Shown piece by piece: positions 16,221 to 24,363 of a stretch of 64,000 nt of DNA. The first letter of the stretch is position 1, and every line of letters starts with the position of its first letter. The DNA is from Agromyces fucosus. GTDB taxonomy: Bacteria; Actinomycetota; Actinomycetes; Actinomycetales; Microbacteriaceae. The notes below the pieces were generated by a model. The model saw only the letters and a list, made by a program, of their open reading frames with translations, was not told where the DNA came from and made no database searches. Made by a program: the position numbers and the translations under genes. Where the stretch lies: NCBI RefSeq assembly GCF_004134865.1, contig NZ_SDPO01000004.1, positions 62,001-126,000 of the forward strand, read 5' to 3'.

Positions 16221-17231
16221 TCACGCCTCCACCCCGCTCAGCGAGTTCGGCCGGCCGAGCACCCGGTCGATGCCGTCGAGGATGCGGTCGAGGTCGGGCA
16301 GGTGGTGCCGCTCGAGCTTCGCGGGCGGGTACGGGATGTCGTGGCCGGTGACGCGCACGGGAGCTGCCTCGAGGAACTCGAAGCAGCGCTCGGTGATCGA
16401 GGCGGCGAGTTCCGCCCCCACTCCGCCCTGCTGGCCGGCCTCGTGCGTGATGACGAGTCGCCCGGTGCGGCGCACGGAGGCCTCGATCGTCGCGTAGTCG
16501 ACGGGCGCGATCGATCGCAGGTCGATGACCTCGACCGACACGCCGTCTTCGGCTGCCGCCGTCGCGACGTCGCGCGCCGTCTGCACGAGCGCGCCGTAGG
16601 TCACGAGCGTCACGTCGGTGCCGGTCGTCACGGTCGTCGCCACGCCCATCGGCCGGGCGTCGGCGAGGCTGGCCGTCTCGTCGACCTCGCCCTTCACGTG
16701 ATAGCGGCGCTTCGGCTCGAAGAACAGCACGGGGTCGTCGCTCGCGATCGCCTGGCGCACCATCATGTAGGCGTCGGCGGGATCGGAGCACGCCACGACC
16801 CGCAGCCCCGCGGTGTGGGCGAAGTACGCCTCGGGCGACTCGGAGTGGTGCTCGGCCGCGCCGATGCCGCCGCCGAACGGCACGCGGATCGTGATCGGCA
16901 TGCGGACGTTCCCGCGCGAGCGGTAGTGCAGCTTCGCGACCTGCGCGACGATCTGGTCGAACCCCGGGTAGATGAATCCGTCGAACTGGATCTCGATGAC
17001 GGGTCGGAAGCCGCGGTAGGCGAGGCCGACGGCGGTGCCGACGATGCCGGCCTCGGAGAGCGGCGTGTCGACGACCCGCTTCGCACCGAACTCGGCCTTC
17101 AGCCCGTCGGTGACGCGGAAGACGCCGCCGAGCGTGCCGATGTCCTCGCCCATGAGCACGACCTTGTCGTCGTCGGCGAGCGCGCGGCGGAGTCCGGCGT
17201 TGAGGGCCTTCGCGAGCGTGAGCGTGGTCAT
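16221..17231 (-). CDS. bkdB: Branched-chain 2-oxoacid dehydrogenase E1 beta
   Basis: A 336-residue transketolase-like E1 beta subunit. Landmarks are VLMGEDIGTLGGVFRVTDGL, DTPLSEAGIVGTAVGLAYRG, FGGGIGAAEHHSESPEAYF and the C-terminal VITHEAGQQGGVGAELAASI. Its ATG overlaps the E1 alpha stop by 4 bp and its stop overlaps the upstream GTG of the E2 frame, giving a tightly coupled bkdABC operon. Together with E1 alpha it decarboxylates 2-oxo acids with thiamine diphosphate. The bkd rather than pyruvate assignment rests on the E1 alpha/beta heterodimer and the leucine-degradation neighbourhood. Confidence 0.93.
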   Translation of the reverse strand: MTTLTLAKALNAGLRRALADDDKVVLMGEDIGTLGGVFRVTDGLKAEFGAKRVVDTPLSEAGIVGTAVGLAYRGFRPVIEIQFDGFIYPGFDQIVAQVAKLHYRSRGNVRMPITIRVPFGGGIGAAEHHSESPEAYFAHTAGLRVVACSDPADAYMMVRQAIASDDPVLFFEPKRRYHVKGEVDETASLADARPMGVATTVTTGTDVTLVTYGALVQTARDVATAAAEDGVSVEVIDLRSIAPVDYATIEASVRRTGRLVITHEAGQQGGVGAELAASITERCFEFLEAAPVRVTGHDIPYPPAKLERHHLPDLDRILDGIDRVLGRPNSLSGVEA

Positions 17232-18415
17232 CGTGCGCCTCCTTCGGCGGTCTCGGATGCCGCGGCGCCCGTGCTGTTCTGCGTCGACCCGTCGTCGAAC
17301 ATCGAGAGATAGCGCGTGTAGTGGTCGCGCTGCCGCTCGAGGTGGCTGTTGGGCTCGGCGTAGACGTGGTCGAAGACCGTGAGCGCCTCGGGATCGGCGA
17401 TCGTCGTGATCGCGGCGCGGAGCTCCGCCGCAGCGCGGTCGGCGTCGGCCGCGACGTCGCGCTCGAGGCCCGCGATGTCGACTCCGGATGCCTCGAGCAA
17501 CGCGAGCACTCGTGCGAGCGGGTCGCGCTCGCGCCACTCGGCGAGCTCGTCGTCGGTGCGGTAGCGCTTGGGGTCGTCGGCCGTCGTGTGCGGTCCCATG
17601 CGATAGGTGACCGCCTCGATGAGCGTCGGGCCGGCACCGCGGCGAGCGCGGTCGAGTGCGATGCGGGTCGCGGCGAGCACGGCGAGCACGTCGTTGCCGT
17701 CTACGCGCACGCCCGGCATGCCGAAGCCGTCGGCCCTGCGGGCGAGATGCTGCTTCGACTGCAGGCCCACGGGCTCGGAGATCGCCCACTGGTTGTTCTG
17801 GCAGAAGAAGACGACCGGGGCGTCGAAGCTCGCGGCGAAGACGAATGCCTCGTTGACGTCGCCCTCGCTCGTGGCGCCGTCGCCGAAGAACGCGATCGCC
17901 GCGGCATCCGAGCCCTCCCATGCCGCGCCCATGGCGTAACCGGTCGCGTGCAGCGCCTGGGCGCCGATGATGATCTGCGGCACGGCCATGCCGTGCTCGA
18001 AGGGGTTCCAGCCCGAGGCGGCGGTTCCGCGCCAGACCGAGAGGAGTTCGGCAGGCTCGACGCCGCGCACCCACGCGAGCGCGTGCTCGCGGTAGCTGGA
18101 GAAGATGAAGTCGTCGTCGCGGAGCGCGCGGCCCGAGCCGATCTGCGCGGCCTCCTGGCCGGCGAGCGGCGGCCAGAGTCCGAGTTCGCCCTGACGCTGC
18201 AGCGCGGTGGCCTCCGCATCGATGCGCCGCACGATCGCCATGTCGCGGTAGAGGCGGCCAAGGGCGCCGAGGTCGATGTCGGCGATCCACGGATCGAACT
18301 CCGCGTTCGCGTGGCGTTCGCCCGTGGGGGTCACGAGCTGCACGAGGTCGTCGTCGGGCCGGGTGAGCTCGCGCTGCGTCAGGAGCCCGGTGGCGTCTCG
18401 GTCGGATGGGGTCAT
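17228..18415 (-). CDS. bkdA: Branched-chain 2-oxoacid dehydrogenase E1 alpha
   Basis: A 395-residue thiamine-diphosphate-binding subunit. The ThDP motif runs from FFGDGATSEGDVNEAF to FFCQNNQWA (GDG...NN), and the phosphorylation-loop region reads YRMGPHTTADDPKRYR. The start at ATG 18415 has GAGGA upstream; an in-frame extension to 18544 has no ribosome site and looks non-coding. First gene of the bkdABC operon, divergent from an Lrp-type regulator with a 166-bp gap containing an inverted repeat. It supplies isovaleryl-, isobutyryl- and 2-methylbutyryl-CoA, the substrates of the dehydrogenase and carboxylase encoded 5-10 kb away. Confidence 0.94.
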   Translation of the reverse strand: MTPSDRDATGLLTQRELTRPDDDLVQLVTPTGERHANAEFDPWIADIDLGALGRLYRDMAIVRRIDAEATALQRQGELGLWPPLAGQEAAQIGSGRALRDDDFIFSSYREHALAWVRGVEPAELLSVWRGTAASGWNPFEHGMAVPQIIIGAQALHATGYAMGAAWEGSDAAAIAFFGDGATSEGDVNEAFVFAASFDAPVVFFCQNNQWAISEPVGLQSKQHLARRADGFGMPGVRVDGNDVLAVLAATRIALDRARRGAGPTLIEAVTYRMGPHTTADDPKRYRTDDELAEWRERDPLARVLALLEASGVDIAGLERDVAADADRAAAELRAAITTIADPEALTVFDHVYAEPNSHLERQRDHYTRYLSMFDDGSTQNSTGAAASETAEGGAR

Positions 18416-18508
18416 CGTCGATCCTCGCTGTCGGCGGGCTCGCTTCGTGGGCTGCCCGCGCCCGGCGGCACTGCCGGATACCCTGAGCGTACGTCGATCT
18501 CGCACACA

Positions 18509-18535
18509 GCTCAACCAACCAAAGCCCCGTTGAGC
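18509..18535. promoter_or_regulatory. Inverted repeat in the bkdA/lrp divergent gap
   Basis: GCTCAAC (18509-18515) and GTTGAGC (18529-18535) form perfect 7-bp arms around 13 bp. Lrp/AsnC proteins bind such spaced palindromes upstream of the gene they control, and bkd operons in other bacteria are Lrp targets. That this is the binding site of the adjacent Lrp is inference. The lrp start itself is preceded by TATCGT (18568-18573), 8 nt before its ATG. Confidence 0.55.
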
Positions 18536-18581
18536 ATGTTGCACGGTTGCAGCACCCGGTCGGCTGCTATCGTGTGGCGTT

Positions 18582-19040
18582 ATGACCGGTTACGACGCTG
18601 TCGACAAGGCGCTGCTCACGGCGCTCGCCCCCGACCCGAGGGCGACCGTGGTGGCGCTCGCCGATCGCCTCGGGCTCTCGCGCAACACGGTGCAGGCGCG
18701 CATGGCGCGCCTGGAGGCGTCCGGCGCGTTCCTCTCGTTCGAGCGCAGCATGGACCCGGCCCCGCTCGGCTACCCGATCGAGGCCTTCATCTCCGTGCAC
18801 GTTCGCCAGAAGCTGCTCGGCGAGGTCGTCGACGAGATCGGGCGCATTCCCGAGGTGATCCAGGCGCACGGGCTCTCGGGGTCGATCGACCTGCTCGTGC
18901 GGGTCGTCTGCCGCGACGCGCACGACCTCTTCCGCATCGACGGCGAGATCCTCGCGATCGACGGCGTCGAGCGCACCGAGACCTCGCTGGCGATGGGCGA
19001 GCTCATCCCCTACCGGCTCGCGCCGCTCCTCGAGCGCTGA
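18582..19040 (+). CDS. Lrp/AsnC-family transcriptional regulator
   Basis: A 152-residue protein of normal length. The N-terminal winged helix reads VDKALLTALAPDPRATVVAL then ADRLGLSRNTVQARMARLEA; the C-terminal RAM (ACT-like) domain begins around residue 68 with IEAFISVHVRQK and contains the ligand-region Gly/Asp segment SGSIDLLVRVVCRDAHDL. Divergent from bkdABC, so it most likely senses a branched-chain amino acid and controls that operon. The mRNA is probably leaderless (TATCGT 8 nt before ATG). Confidence 0.9.
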   Translation: MTGYDAVDKALLTALAPDPRATVVALADRLGLSRNTVQARMARLEASGAFLSFERSMDPAPLGYPIEAFISVHVRQKLLGEVVDEIGRIPEVIQAHGLSGSIDLLVRVVCRDAHDLFRIDGEILAIDGVERTETSLAMGELIPYRLAPLLER

Positions 19041-19080
19041 CCCGCTGCGCGCGCCGGACGCACTGGGCGGCGGCCCGCAC

Positions 19081-20979
19081 TCAGCCGAACGACTCGATGT
19101 ACTCCTCAGCAGGCCCGAGCTCGGGAACCTCGCGCAGTTCGATCGCCTCGCCGCTCCGCTCGAGTTCGAGCACGGTCACGGTGTTGACACCGGCACGCAG
19201 CACGGGGGACGGCACGTAGAGCGTGACCTGCGGTCCGATCTCCCAGTACCGGCCGAGGAGGAAGCCGTTGACCCAGACGAAGCCCTTCACGAAGCCGGGC
19301 AGCGCGAGGAAGGTGTCGGCGGCGGCGTCGATCTCGAGCACAGCGGTGGAGAACCCCGCGGCACCTGGCTCGACCCCCTCGACCCCCTCGCCGCCCGCGA
19401 CAGCCGCCTCGAGTTCGGCAGAGGTCCACTCGGCGAGCGCGATCGGTCGGCTCCGCCAGCCCTGCACGATCCGGCGGTCGACCTGCACTGCGCCGAGGAT
19501 GCCCTTGCCCTGGCCCAGCAGCGGCCCGTAGTTGATGCGGCCCTGGTTCTCGACGAGGACCTCGAGGCGCACGCGCTCGCCGTGACCGGAGAGCTCGAGA
19601 CCTGCAGCCGCGCTCACGGTGTCGACGGCGCCGACGAACCGGCCGTCGACCCAGACCAGGGCGCGGTCGTGCAGGCCCCGGATCGAGAGCGTGCTCGCGC
19701 CGTTCGGCAGGATCGGGGTCGCTTCGTAGAGCACGAGTCCGGCGTCGAGCCCGAGCGACTCGAAGCTCGCGGGCGACACGGAGACGGATGCCTCGTCGCC
19801 GCCCGCCGCCCGCATCGCCGGCAGCAGCGCCGCGGCCGGCGTCGTGAAGAGCCGTCGGGCGGCGAGCACGGGTCGATCCTCGGGTACGGCCGGCGGAACG
19901 ACGCCGGTGAATGCCTCGAGTCGCTGCCGAAGCATCCGACCCTTCTCGGTGATGTCGCCGTGCTCGCTCACCGGGGCGTCGGAGTCGTAGCTCGTGACCG
20001 TCGGCTGCAGCACGCGGCCGTCATGGTTCGCTCCCGACCAGAGCCCGAAGTTCGTGCCGCCGTGCGCCATGTAGATGCTGACGGAGCCGCCGACCTCGAG
20101 GATCTCGTCGATCACCCCGACCGAACCGCGGGGCTCGCGCACGTGATGGTGCTCGCCCCAGTGGTCGAACCAGCCGTTCCAGTACTCGGCGCAGAGGAAC
20201 GGTTCGCCGTCGCGGCGCGAGCGGAGGAGCTCGGCCGCCTCGCGGGCGCGGGAGCCGAAGGTCGCGGTCGCGAGCACCTCGGGCAGGGTGCCGCCGTCGA
20301 GCATGAGCTCGGTCGGCCCATCGGCGGTGTAGAGCAGTTCGGTGACACCGCGTTGCACGAGCGCGTCACGGAGCCGGCTGAGATATCCCGAGTCGTCGCC
20401 GTAGCTGCCGAACTCGTTCTCGAGTTGCACGGCCACGATCGGTCCGCCGCGACTCGCCTGCAGTGCGGCCAGCCGCGGGATGAGCTCGTCGAACCATTCC
20501 TCGACGGCGGCCATGTACTGCGCGTCGCTCGAGCGCGGGCGGAGTCCGGGCACGCCGGTCAGCCACGACGGCAGGCCGCCGTTGTCCCACTCGGCGCAGA
20601 TGTAGGGGCCGGGTCGCACGATGACGTCGAAGCCGAGCTCGCCGGCCAGTTCGATGAAGCGTTCGACGTCGCGCCATCCGCTGAAGTCGGCGGCGTCCTG
20701 GCCGCGCTGATGGAAGTTCCACGCGATGTAGGTGTCGACCGTGTTGAGGCCGAGCGCCGCAAGGCGTTCGAGCCGGTCGCGCCAGAGCTCGGGGTGCACG
20801 CGGAAGTAGTGGATCGATCCGCTCAGCACGCGGTGCGGCGCACCGTCGCGGAACAGCTCGCCGTCGCGGAACGTGAGGATGGGCGAAAGGTCGCGACCGG
20901 GTCGCGCCGCCGACGCGACGGGCTCGCCGGCTGCGATCACGGTCGCGGTGGTGGTGTCGGATGGAGCGGGGCGGGTCAC
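19081..20979 (-). CDS. Beta-galactosidase, glycoside hydrolase family 35
   Basis: A 632-residue retaining glycosidase. The GH35 TIM barrel starts with HRVLSGSIHYFRVHPELWRD; the acid/base Glu lies in VAVQLENEFGSYG (about residue 187) and the nucleophile in FLCAEYWNGWFDHWG (about residue 264). The C-terminal half has beta-sandwich segments (VWVDGRFVGAV, FVWVNGFLLGRYWEIGPQ). There is no signal peptide, so it hydrolyses imported oligosaccharides. The start is GTG 20979, overlapping the permease stop (GTGA). It is the last gene of the binding-protein/permease operon; an ATPase subunit is missing and must be supplied in trans, as is usual for such transporters in actinobacteria. Confidence 0.94.
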   Translation of the reverse strand: MTRPAPSDTTTATVIAAGEPVASAARPGRDLSPILTFRDGELFRDGAPHRVLSGSIHYFRVHPELWRDRLERLAALGLNTVDTYIAWNFHQRGQDAADFSGWRDVERFIELAGELGFDVIVRPGPYICAEWDNGGLPSWLTGVPGLRPRSSDAQYMAAVEEWFDELIPRLAALQASRGGPIVAVQLENEFGSYGDDSGYLSRLRDALVQRGVTELLYTADGPTELMLDGGTLPEVLATATFGSRAREAAELLRSRRDGEPFLCAEYWNGWFDHWGEHHHVREPRGSVGVIDEILEVGGSVSIYMAHGGTNFGLWSGANHDGRVLQPTVTSYDSDAPVSEHGDITEKGRMLRQRLEAFTGVVPPAVPEDRPVLAARRLFTTPAAALLPAMRAAGGDEASVSVSPASFESLGLDAGLVLYEATPILPNGASTLSIRGLHDRALVWVDGRFVGAVDTVSAAAGLELSGHGERVRLEVLVENQGRINYGPLLGQGKGILGAVQVDRRIVQGWRSRPIALAEWTSAELEAAVAGGEGVEGVEPGAAGFSTAVLEIDAAADTFLALPGFVKGFVWVNGFLLGRYWEIGPQVTLYVPSPVLRAGVNTVTVLELERSGEAIELREVPELGPAEEYIESFG

Positions 20980-21851
20980 TTGATGGCTCCGGCGGTGAGG
21001 CCCGCGCGCCAGAAGCGCTGCAGGGAGAGGAAGGCGATGACGAGCGGGATGATCGAGAGGAAGGCGGCGACGACGACGGTGCCCGCTGGCACGTTGCCGT
21101 TGGAGGCCGACCAGCCGACGAGCCCGACGACGACCGGCTGCAGGGAGGTGTCGTTCAGCACCATCGCCGGCAGGAGGTAGTTGTTCCAGACCTCGACGAA
21201 CTGGAATAGGAAGATCGTGACGAGGGCGGGAGTCATGATGCGCATCGACACCGACCGGAAGATGCGGAACTCCCCCGCGCCGTCGAGACGACCGGCCTCG
21301 ATGAGCTCGTCGGGCACCGACTGCGCGGCGAAGACGCTCGCGAGGTACACGCCGAACGGGCTCACGATCGACGGGAGCAGCATCGCGAGCGGGGTGTTCA
21401 GGAGCCCGACCTGGTTGAACATGAGGAAGAGCGGCAGGGTGAACATGACCTTGGGGATCAGCACCGCGGCGAGGATGACCCCGAACACGACGCCCCGCCC
21501 GCGGAACGCGTACTTCGCGATGGCGTAGCCGGCCATGGCCGACACCACCGTGCCGATGAGCGCGGCAGTGCCCGAGTAGAAGATGCTGTTCAGCATCCAC
21601 CTGCCGAAGATGCCGTTGTTCACGTCGAAGACGAGGGCGATGTTGTCGACGAGGCCGAAGCCGTCGAACCAGAGGCCGCTGCCGCTGAACTGGTGACCTG
21701 CGGGCTTCGTCGCCGCGACGATGAGCCACCAGATCGGCATCAGGAAGTAGAAGGCGGCGAGGAGCAGCACTGCCATGACGCCGGTGCGGCTGGCCGGCGT
21801 GGTGTCGCGCTGACCGCGGGGGCGGGTGGCGGACGCGAGGGTCGGGGTCAA
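20976..21851 (-). CDS. Carbohydrate ABC transporter permease (MalG-like)
   Basis: A 291-residue inner-membrane permease with about six transmembrane segments and the EAA loop ELIEAGRLDGAGEFRIFRSV that docks the ATPase. The start is TTG 21851-21849, because it overlaps the preceding permease stop (TTGA) and has AAGGGGAG at the right distance; this agrees with the 4-bp coupling seen on both sides of the gene. Works with the MalF-like partner and the lipoprotein encoded upstream to import a galactose-containing oligosaccharide (substrate inferred from GH35). Confidence 0.91.
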   Translation of the reverse strand: MTPTLASATRPRGQRDTTPASRTGVMAVLLLAAFYFLMPIWWLIVAATKPAGHQFSGSGLWFDGFGLVDNIALVFDVNNGIFGRWMLNSIFYSGTAALIGTVVSAMAGYAIAKYAFRGRGVVFGVILAAVLIPKVMFTLPLFLMFNQVGLLNTPLAMLLPSIVSPFGVYLASVFAAQSVPDELIEAGRLDGAGEFRIFRSVSMRIMTPALVTIFLFQFVEVWNNYLLPAMVLNDTSLQPVVVGLVGWSASNGNVPAGTVVVAAFLSIIPLVIAFLSLQRFWRAGLTAGAIK

Positions 21852-22762
21852 CGGTCTCCCCTTCCGGTGATCTTGAAGAAGACGAAGGACGTGACGCCGA
21901 CGAGCACGGCGAGCACGACGGACTCCGCGGCGGCGTACGGGTAGTTCTGCGCCGCCACCTGCGCCTGTGCGGCCATGAGCGGCGTGTACGTCGAGGTGAT
22001 CGCACCACCCGAGATGGGCTTCAGCACGGTCGGCTCGTTGAAGAGTTGGGCGGAGCCGATGATCGAGAAGACGGTCGTGAGGATGAGGGCCGGCCGCACC
22101 ATCGGGATCTTGATGCTCCAGGCGGTGCGCCACGACGAGGCGCCGTCGATCTTCGCCGCTTCGAGCGTCTCGGCGGGGATGGTCTGCAGTGCCGAGTAGA
22201 TGATGAGCATGTTGTACCCGGTCCAGCACCACGTCACGACGTTCGCGACCGACCAGAGGGCGAGCGCATCGCTGAAGAACGGGATGGTGAACCCGAACGC
22301 GGACTCGAGGAACCCGTTGATCGGACTCGTGACGGGCGAGTACAGGAACGACCACATCACCGCGGCGACGACGCCGGGCACCGCGAAGGGCAGGAAGCTG
22401 CCGAGGCGGAAGAAGCCCCGGCCTCGCGCCGACTTCGAGTCGATGAGCAGCGCGATGAAGAGGGCGAGCCCGAGCATGACGGGCACCTGCACGACGCCAA
22501 ACAGCAGCACCCGGCCGAGCGAGGCGATGAACTCGTCGTCGGTGAAGACCCTCGCGTAGTTGGCGAAGGGATCGAAGGCGAGGGTCGGCGCGGTGAGTCC
22601 GAGCCCGTCGCGCTGCAGGGTGAAGAGGCTCTGGATGAACGCGAACGCGATCGGGGCCAGGTACATCGCCACGAACAGCAGGAGGAACGGGGTGAGGAAC
22701 AGCCATGGCGTGCGCCACCTGCGCACGCGCGCACTTGCTCCGTTCGTGGTGACCGCGGTCAT
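21848..22762 (-). CDS. Carbohydrate ABC transporter permease (MalF-like)
   Basis: A 304-residue permease, six predicted transmembrane helices after a short basic N-terminus (RVRRWRTPWLFLTPFLLLFV), with the EAA loop TLEAAKIDGASSWRTAWSIK. AAGGAG lies 5-6 nt upstream of the ATG. The gene is separated from the binding-protein gene by 97 bp that hold a strong hairpin, and is coupled to MalG through TTGA. Forms the heterodimeric channel with MalG. Confidence 0.92.
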   Translation of the reverse strand: MTAVTTNGASARVRRWRTPWLFLTPFLLLFVAMYLAPIAFAFIQSLFTLQRDGLGLTAPTLAFDPFANYARVFTDDEFIASLGRVLLFGVVQVPVMLGLALFIALLIDSKSARGRGFFRLGSFLPFAVPGVVAAVMWSFLYSPVTSPINGFLESAFGFTIPFFSDALALWSVANVVTWCWTGYNMLIIYSALQTIPAETLEAAKIDGASSWRTAWSIKIPMVRPALILTTVFSIIGSAQLFNEPTVLKPISGGAITSTYTPLMAAQAQVAAQNYPYAAAESVVLAVLVGVTSFVFFKITGRGDR

Positions 22763-22793
22763 GTCGCTCCTTGTCGTGCGTGCATCATGGGCC

Positions 22794-22826
22794 GGGTGGC
22801 GGGCCGGTCGACCCGGTCCGCCACCC
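22794..22826 (-). terminator. Intercistronic hairpin between binding protein and permease genes
   Basis: Left arm 22794-22807 (GGGTGGCGGGCCGG) and right arm 22813-22826 (CCGGTCCGCCACCC) pair at 13 of 14 positions around a 5-nt loop. It lies 33 bp past the binding-protein stop. There is no U-tract, so it may act as a partial terminator or an RNA-stability hairpin that keeps binding protein in excess over permease, as known for maltose-type operons. Confidence 0.6.
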
Positions 22827-22859
22827 GCGGGTGCGCGGCGATCGCCGCGAACCCCTGCT

Positions 22860-24152
22860 CTACTCGGAGACCGAGAGGCCCTGGGCCTCGAGCGCGTCCA
22901 CGGTCTTCTGCTGTGTGGTCGCGAGCGCGTCGGCGATGGTGCCGGTGCCGGCCCACGCCCCGCTCAGCCCGTCGTCGAGGAACCCGACGGTCTCGGGCAT
23001 GTTCGGGCCCCAGACCCACCCATCGGCGACGTGCTCGGAGGATTCGGCGAAGACCTCGTAGATGTTCTGCCCGCCGAAGTAGTCGTCACCCTCGCTGAGC
23101 ACCGGGAGCGTGAGCAGGTCGGTGGCGGCCGGGTAGAGGCCCGCCGACTCGACGAGCGCCGAGTAGGTGTCGGCGTCGGTGCTCATGAAGTGAGCGAAGT
23201 CCCACGCGGCCTCGGGGTTGTCGCAACCCTTCAGCACGGCCGTGCCGGATCCGCCGACGTTGCCGGTGATCTCGTCGCCGGCGTTCCACTGCGGCATCGG
23301 CGCAACGGCCCACTTGCCAGCGCCGTCGGGGGCGCTGCCCTTCAGGATGCCGGCGATCCAGACGGCGCCGACGTGCGTGGCGATGCTGCCGTCGCCGAGG
23401 CCGGTGTACCAGGACTGGTCCCACATGGGGGCGGGGCTCAGCAGACCCTCGTCGACCATGCCCTGCCAGTACGAGGCGACCTCTCCGCCCTCGGGCGAGT
23501 CGATCGAGACGTTCCACGAGTCGCCGTCGACGCCGAACCAGGGCGCCTGTGCCTGCCAGTCGAATCCGGCGTAGTCGTAGTTGAGGTACGTCGCCGAGAT
23601 GTACTTCGACGGGTCGGCCGCGTGGATCTGCTGCGCTGCCGCCTTGTACTCGTCCCACGTGGTCGGCACGGCGATGCCGAGTGCGTCGAAGACCTCGGTG
23701 TTGTAGAAGAGGGCCATCGGGCCCTGGTCGACGGGCACGCCGTAGACGGCGTCGCCGACGCTCATCGCCGCCCAGGTGGCCGCGCTGAAGTCGCCCTCGT
23801 CGTCGGCGGCGATGTCGGACACGTCTTCGAGGGCGCCCTGAGCGGCGAAGCTCGTGAGCGTCTCGTAGCCGACCTGGCCGAGGCACGGCGCATTGCCCGC
23901 GGTGACCGCGTTGAGCATCTTCTCGTAGCCGCCCTTGGCTCCGGGGGAAACCTCTTCGTAGTTGACCTTCACGTCGTCCTGCGAGGCGTTGTACGCCGCA
24001 ACCGCGTCGGCATAGCCCGGGGCCCAGCCCCAGAAGTCGATCTCGGCGGGGCCGTCGGCGGTCGCGCCGCCCCCGCTCGAGCAGGCCGTGAGCGCGAGGC
24101 CCACCGCGACGGCTCCGGCCAGACCGGCCGAGCGAAGTGCTGTCTTCTTCAC
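22860..24152 (-). CDS. Extracellular sugar-binding lipoprotein of ABC transporter
   Basis: A 430-residue family 1 solute-binding protein. The N-terminus is a lipoprotein signal: Lys-Lys, hydrophobic AGLAGAVAVGLALTACSSG with the lipobox L-T-A-C, then a Gly/Ala spacer. Typical SBP_bac_1 blocks include IDFWGWAPGY and AVYGVPVDQGPMALFYNTEV. The start is GTG 24152 with GGGAG 6 nt upstream. First gene of the operon SBP-malF-malG-GH35, transcribed from a promoter with a LacI operator between its boxes. Binds the galactoside outside the membrane. Confidence 0.93.
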   Translation of the reverse strand: MKKTALRSAGLAGAVAVGLALTACSSGGGATADGPAEIDFWGWAPGYADAVAAYNASQDDVKVNYEEVSPGAKGGYEKMLNAVTAGNAPCLGQVGYETLTSFAAQGALEDVSDIAADDEGDFSAATWAAMSVGDAVYGVPVDQGPMALFYNTEVFDALGIAVPTTWDEYKAAAQQIHAADPSKYISATYLNYDYAGFDWQAQAPWFGVDGDSWNVSIDSPEGGEVASYWQGMVDEGLLSPAPMWDQSWYTGLGDGSIATHVGAVWIAGILKGSAPDGAGKWAVAPMPQWNAGDEITGNVGGSGTAVLKGCDNPEAAWDFAHFMSTDADTYSALVESAGLYPAATDLLTLPVLSEGDDYFGGQNIYEVFAESSEHVADGWVWGPNMPETVGFLDDGLSGAWAGTGTIADALATTQQKTVDALEAQGLSVSE

Positions 24153-24209
24153 TGAATCTCCCTTGAATGTGAATGCAGAGGTGCTGGCCGCGGGGGCCGT
24201 CGTCGGACA

Positions 24210-24240
24210 GCATTACACAGATTGTTACCGATCTCAACAA
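24210..24240 (-). promoter_or_regulatory. Promoter of the galactoside operon with LacI operator
   Basis: On the minus strand, TTGAGA (24237-24232) and TAATGC (24215-24210) are separated by 16 nt. The operator TTGTTACCGATCTCAACAA (24222-24240, written on plus) has TTGTT/AACAA ends and occupies the spacer and -35 box, so a bound repressor excludes polymerase. Its core TGTTACCGATC recurs inverted at 24304-24315. Confidence 0.7.
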
Positions 24241-24300
24241 CTCGAGTCCCCATTGGATCAAGGAACCGCTCGAAATCCCCACCGAAATCTGTCGGATGGG

Positions 24301-24315
24301 TATGATCGGTAACAT
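24301..24315 (+). promoter_or_regulatory. lacI promoter -10 box with second operator copy
   Basis: TATGAT (24301-24306) is a good plus-strand -10 box, and GATCGGTAACAT (24304-24315) is the exact reverse complement of the operator core ATGTTACCGATC apart from the first base of the upstream copy. This places a LacI site on the lacI promoter itself, about 80 bp from the first site, suggesting autoregulation and possible looping. Confidence 0.65.
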
Positions 24316-24363
24316 CGACGCGGATGGAGGGTCCATGCGCACTGACGCCCCGATGGAGCGACC

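Noticed and set aside
14779-17637. 952-residue frame that would fuse bkdC with upstream sequence
   Set aside because: Upstream part is an Arg/Pro-rich out-of-frame reading of bkdB and bkdA; the true E2 start at 16218 has an ideal ribosome site.
19081-22008. 975-residue frame extending beta-galactosidase upstream
   Set aside because: Extension overlaps the permease genes in another frame; GTG 20979 with GTGA coupling and the GH35 N-terminus define the start.
22763-22859. Small gene in the gap between MalF and binding protein
   Set aside because: The gap is mostly the hairpin; no start with ribosome site and sensible protein.
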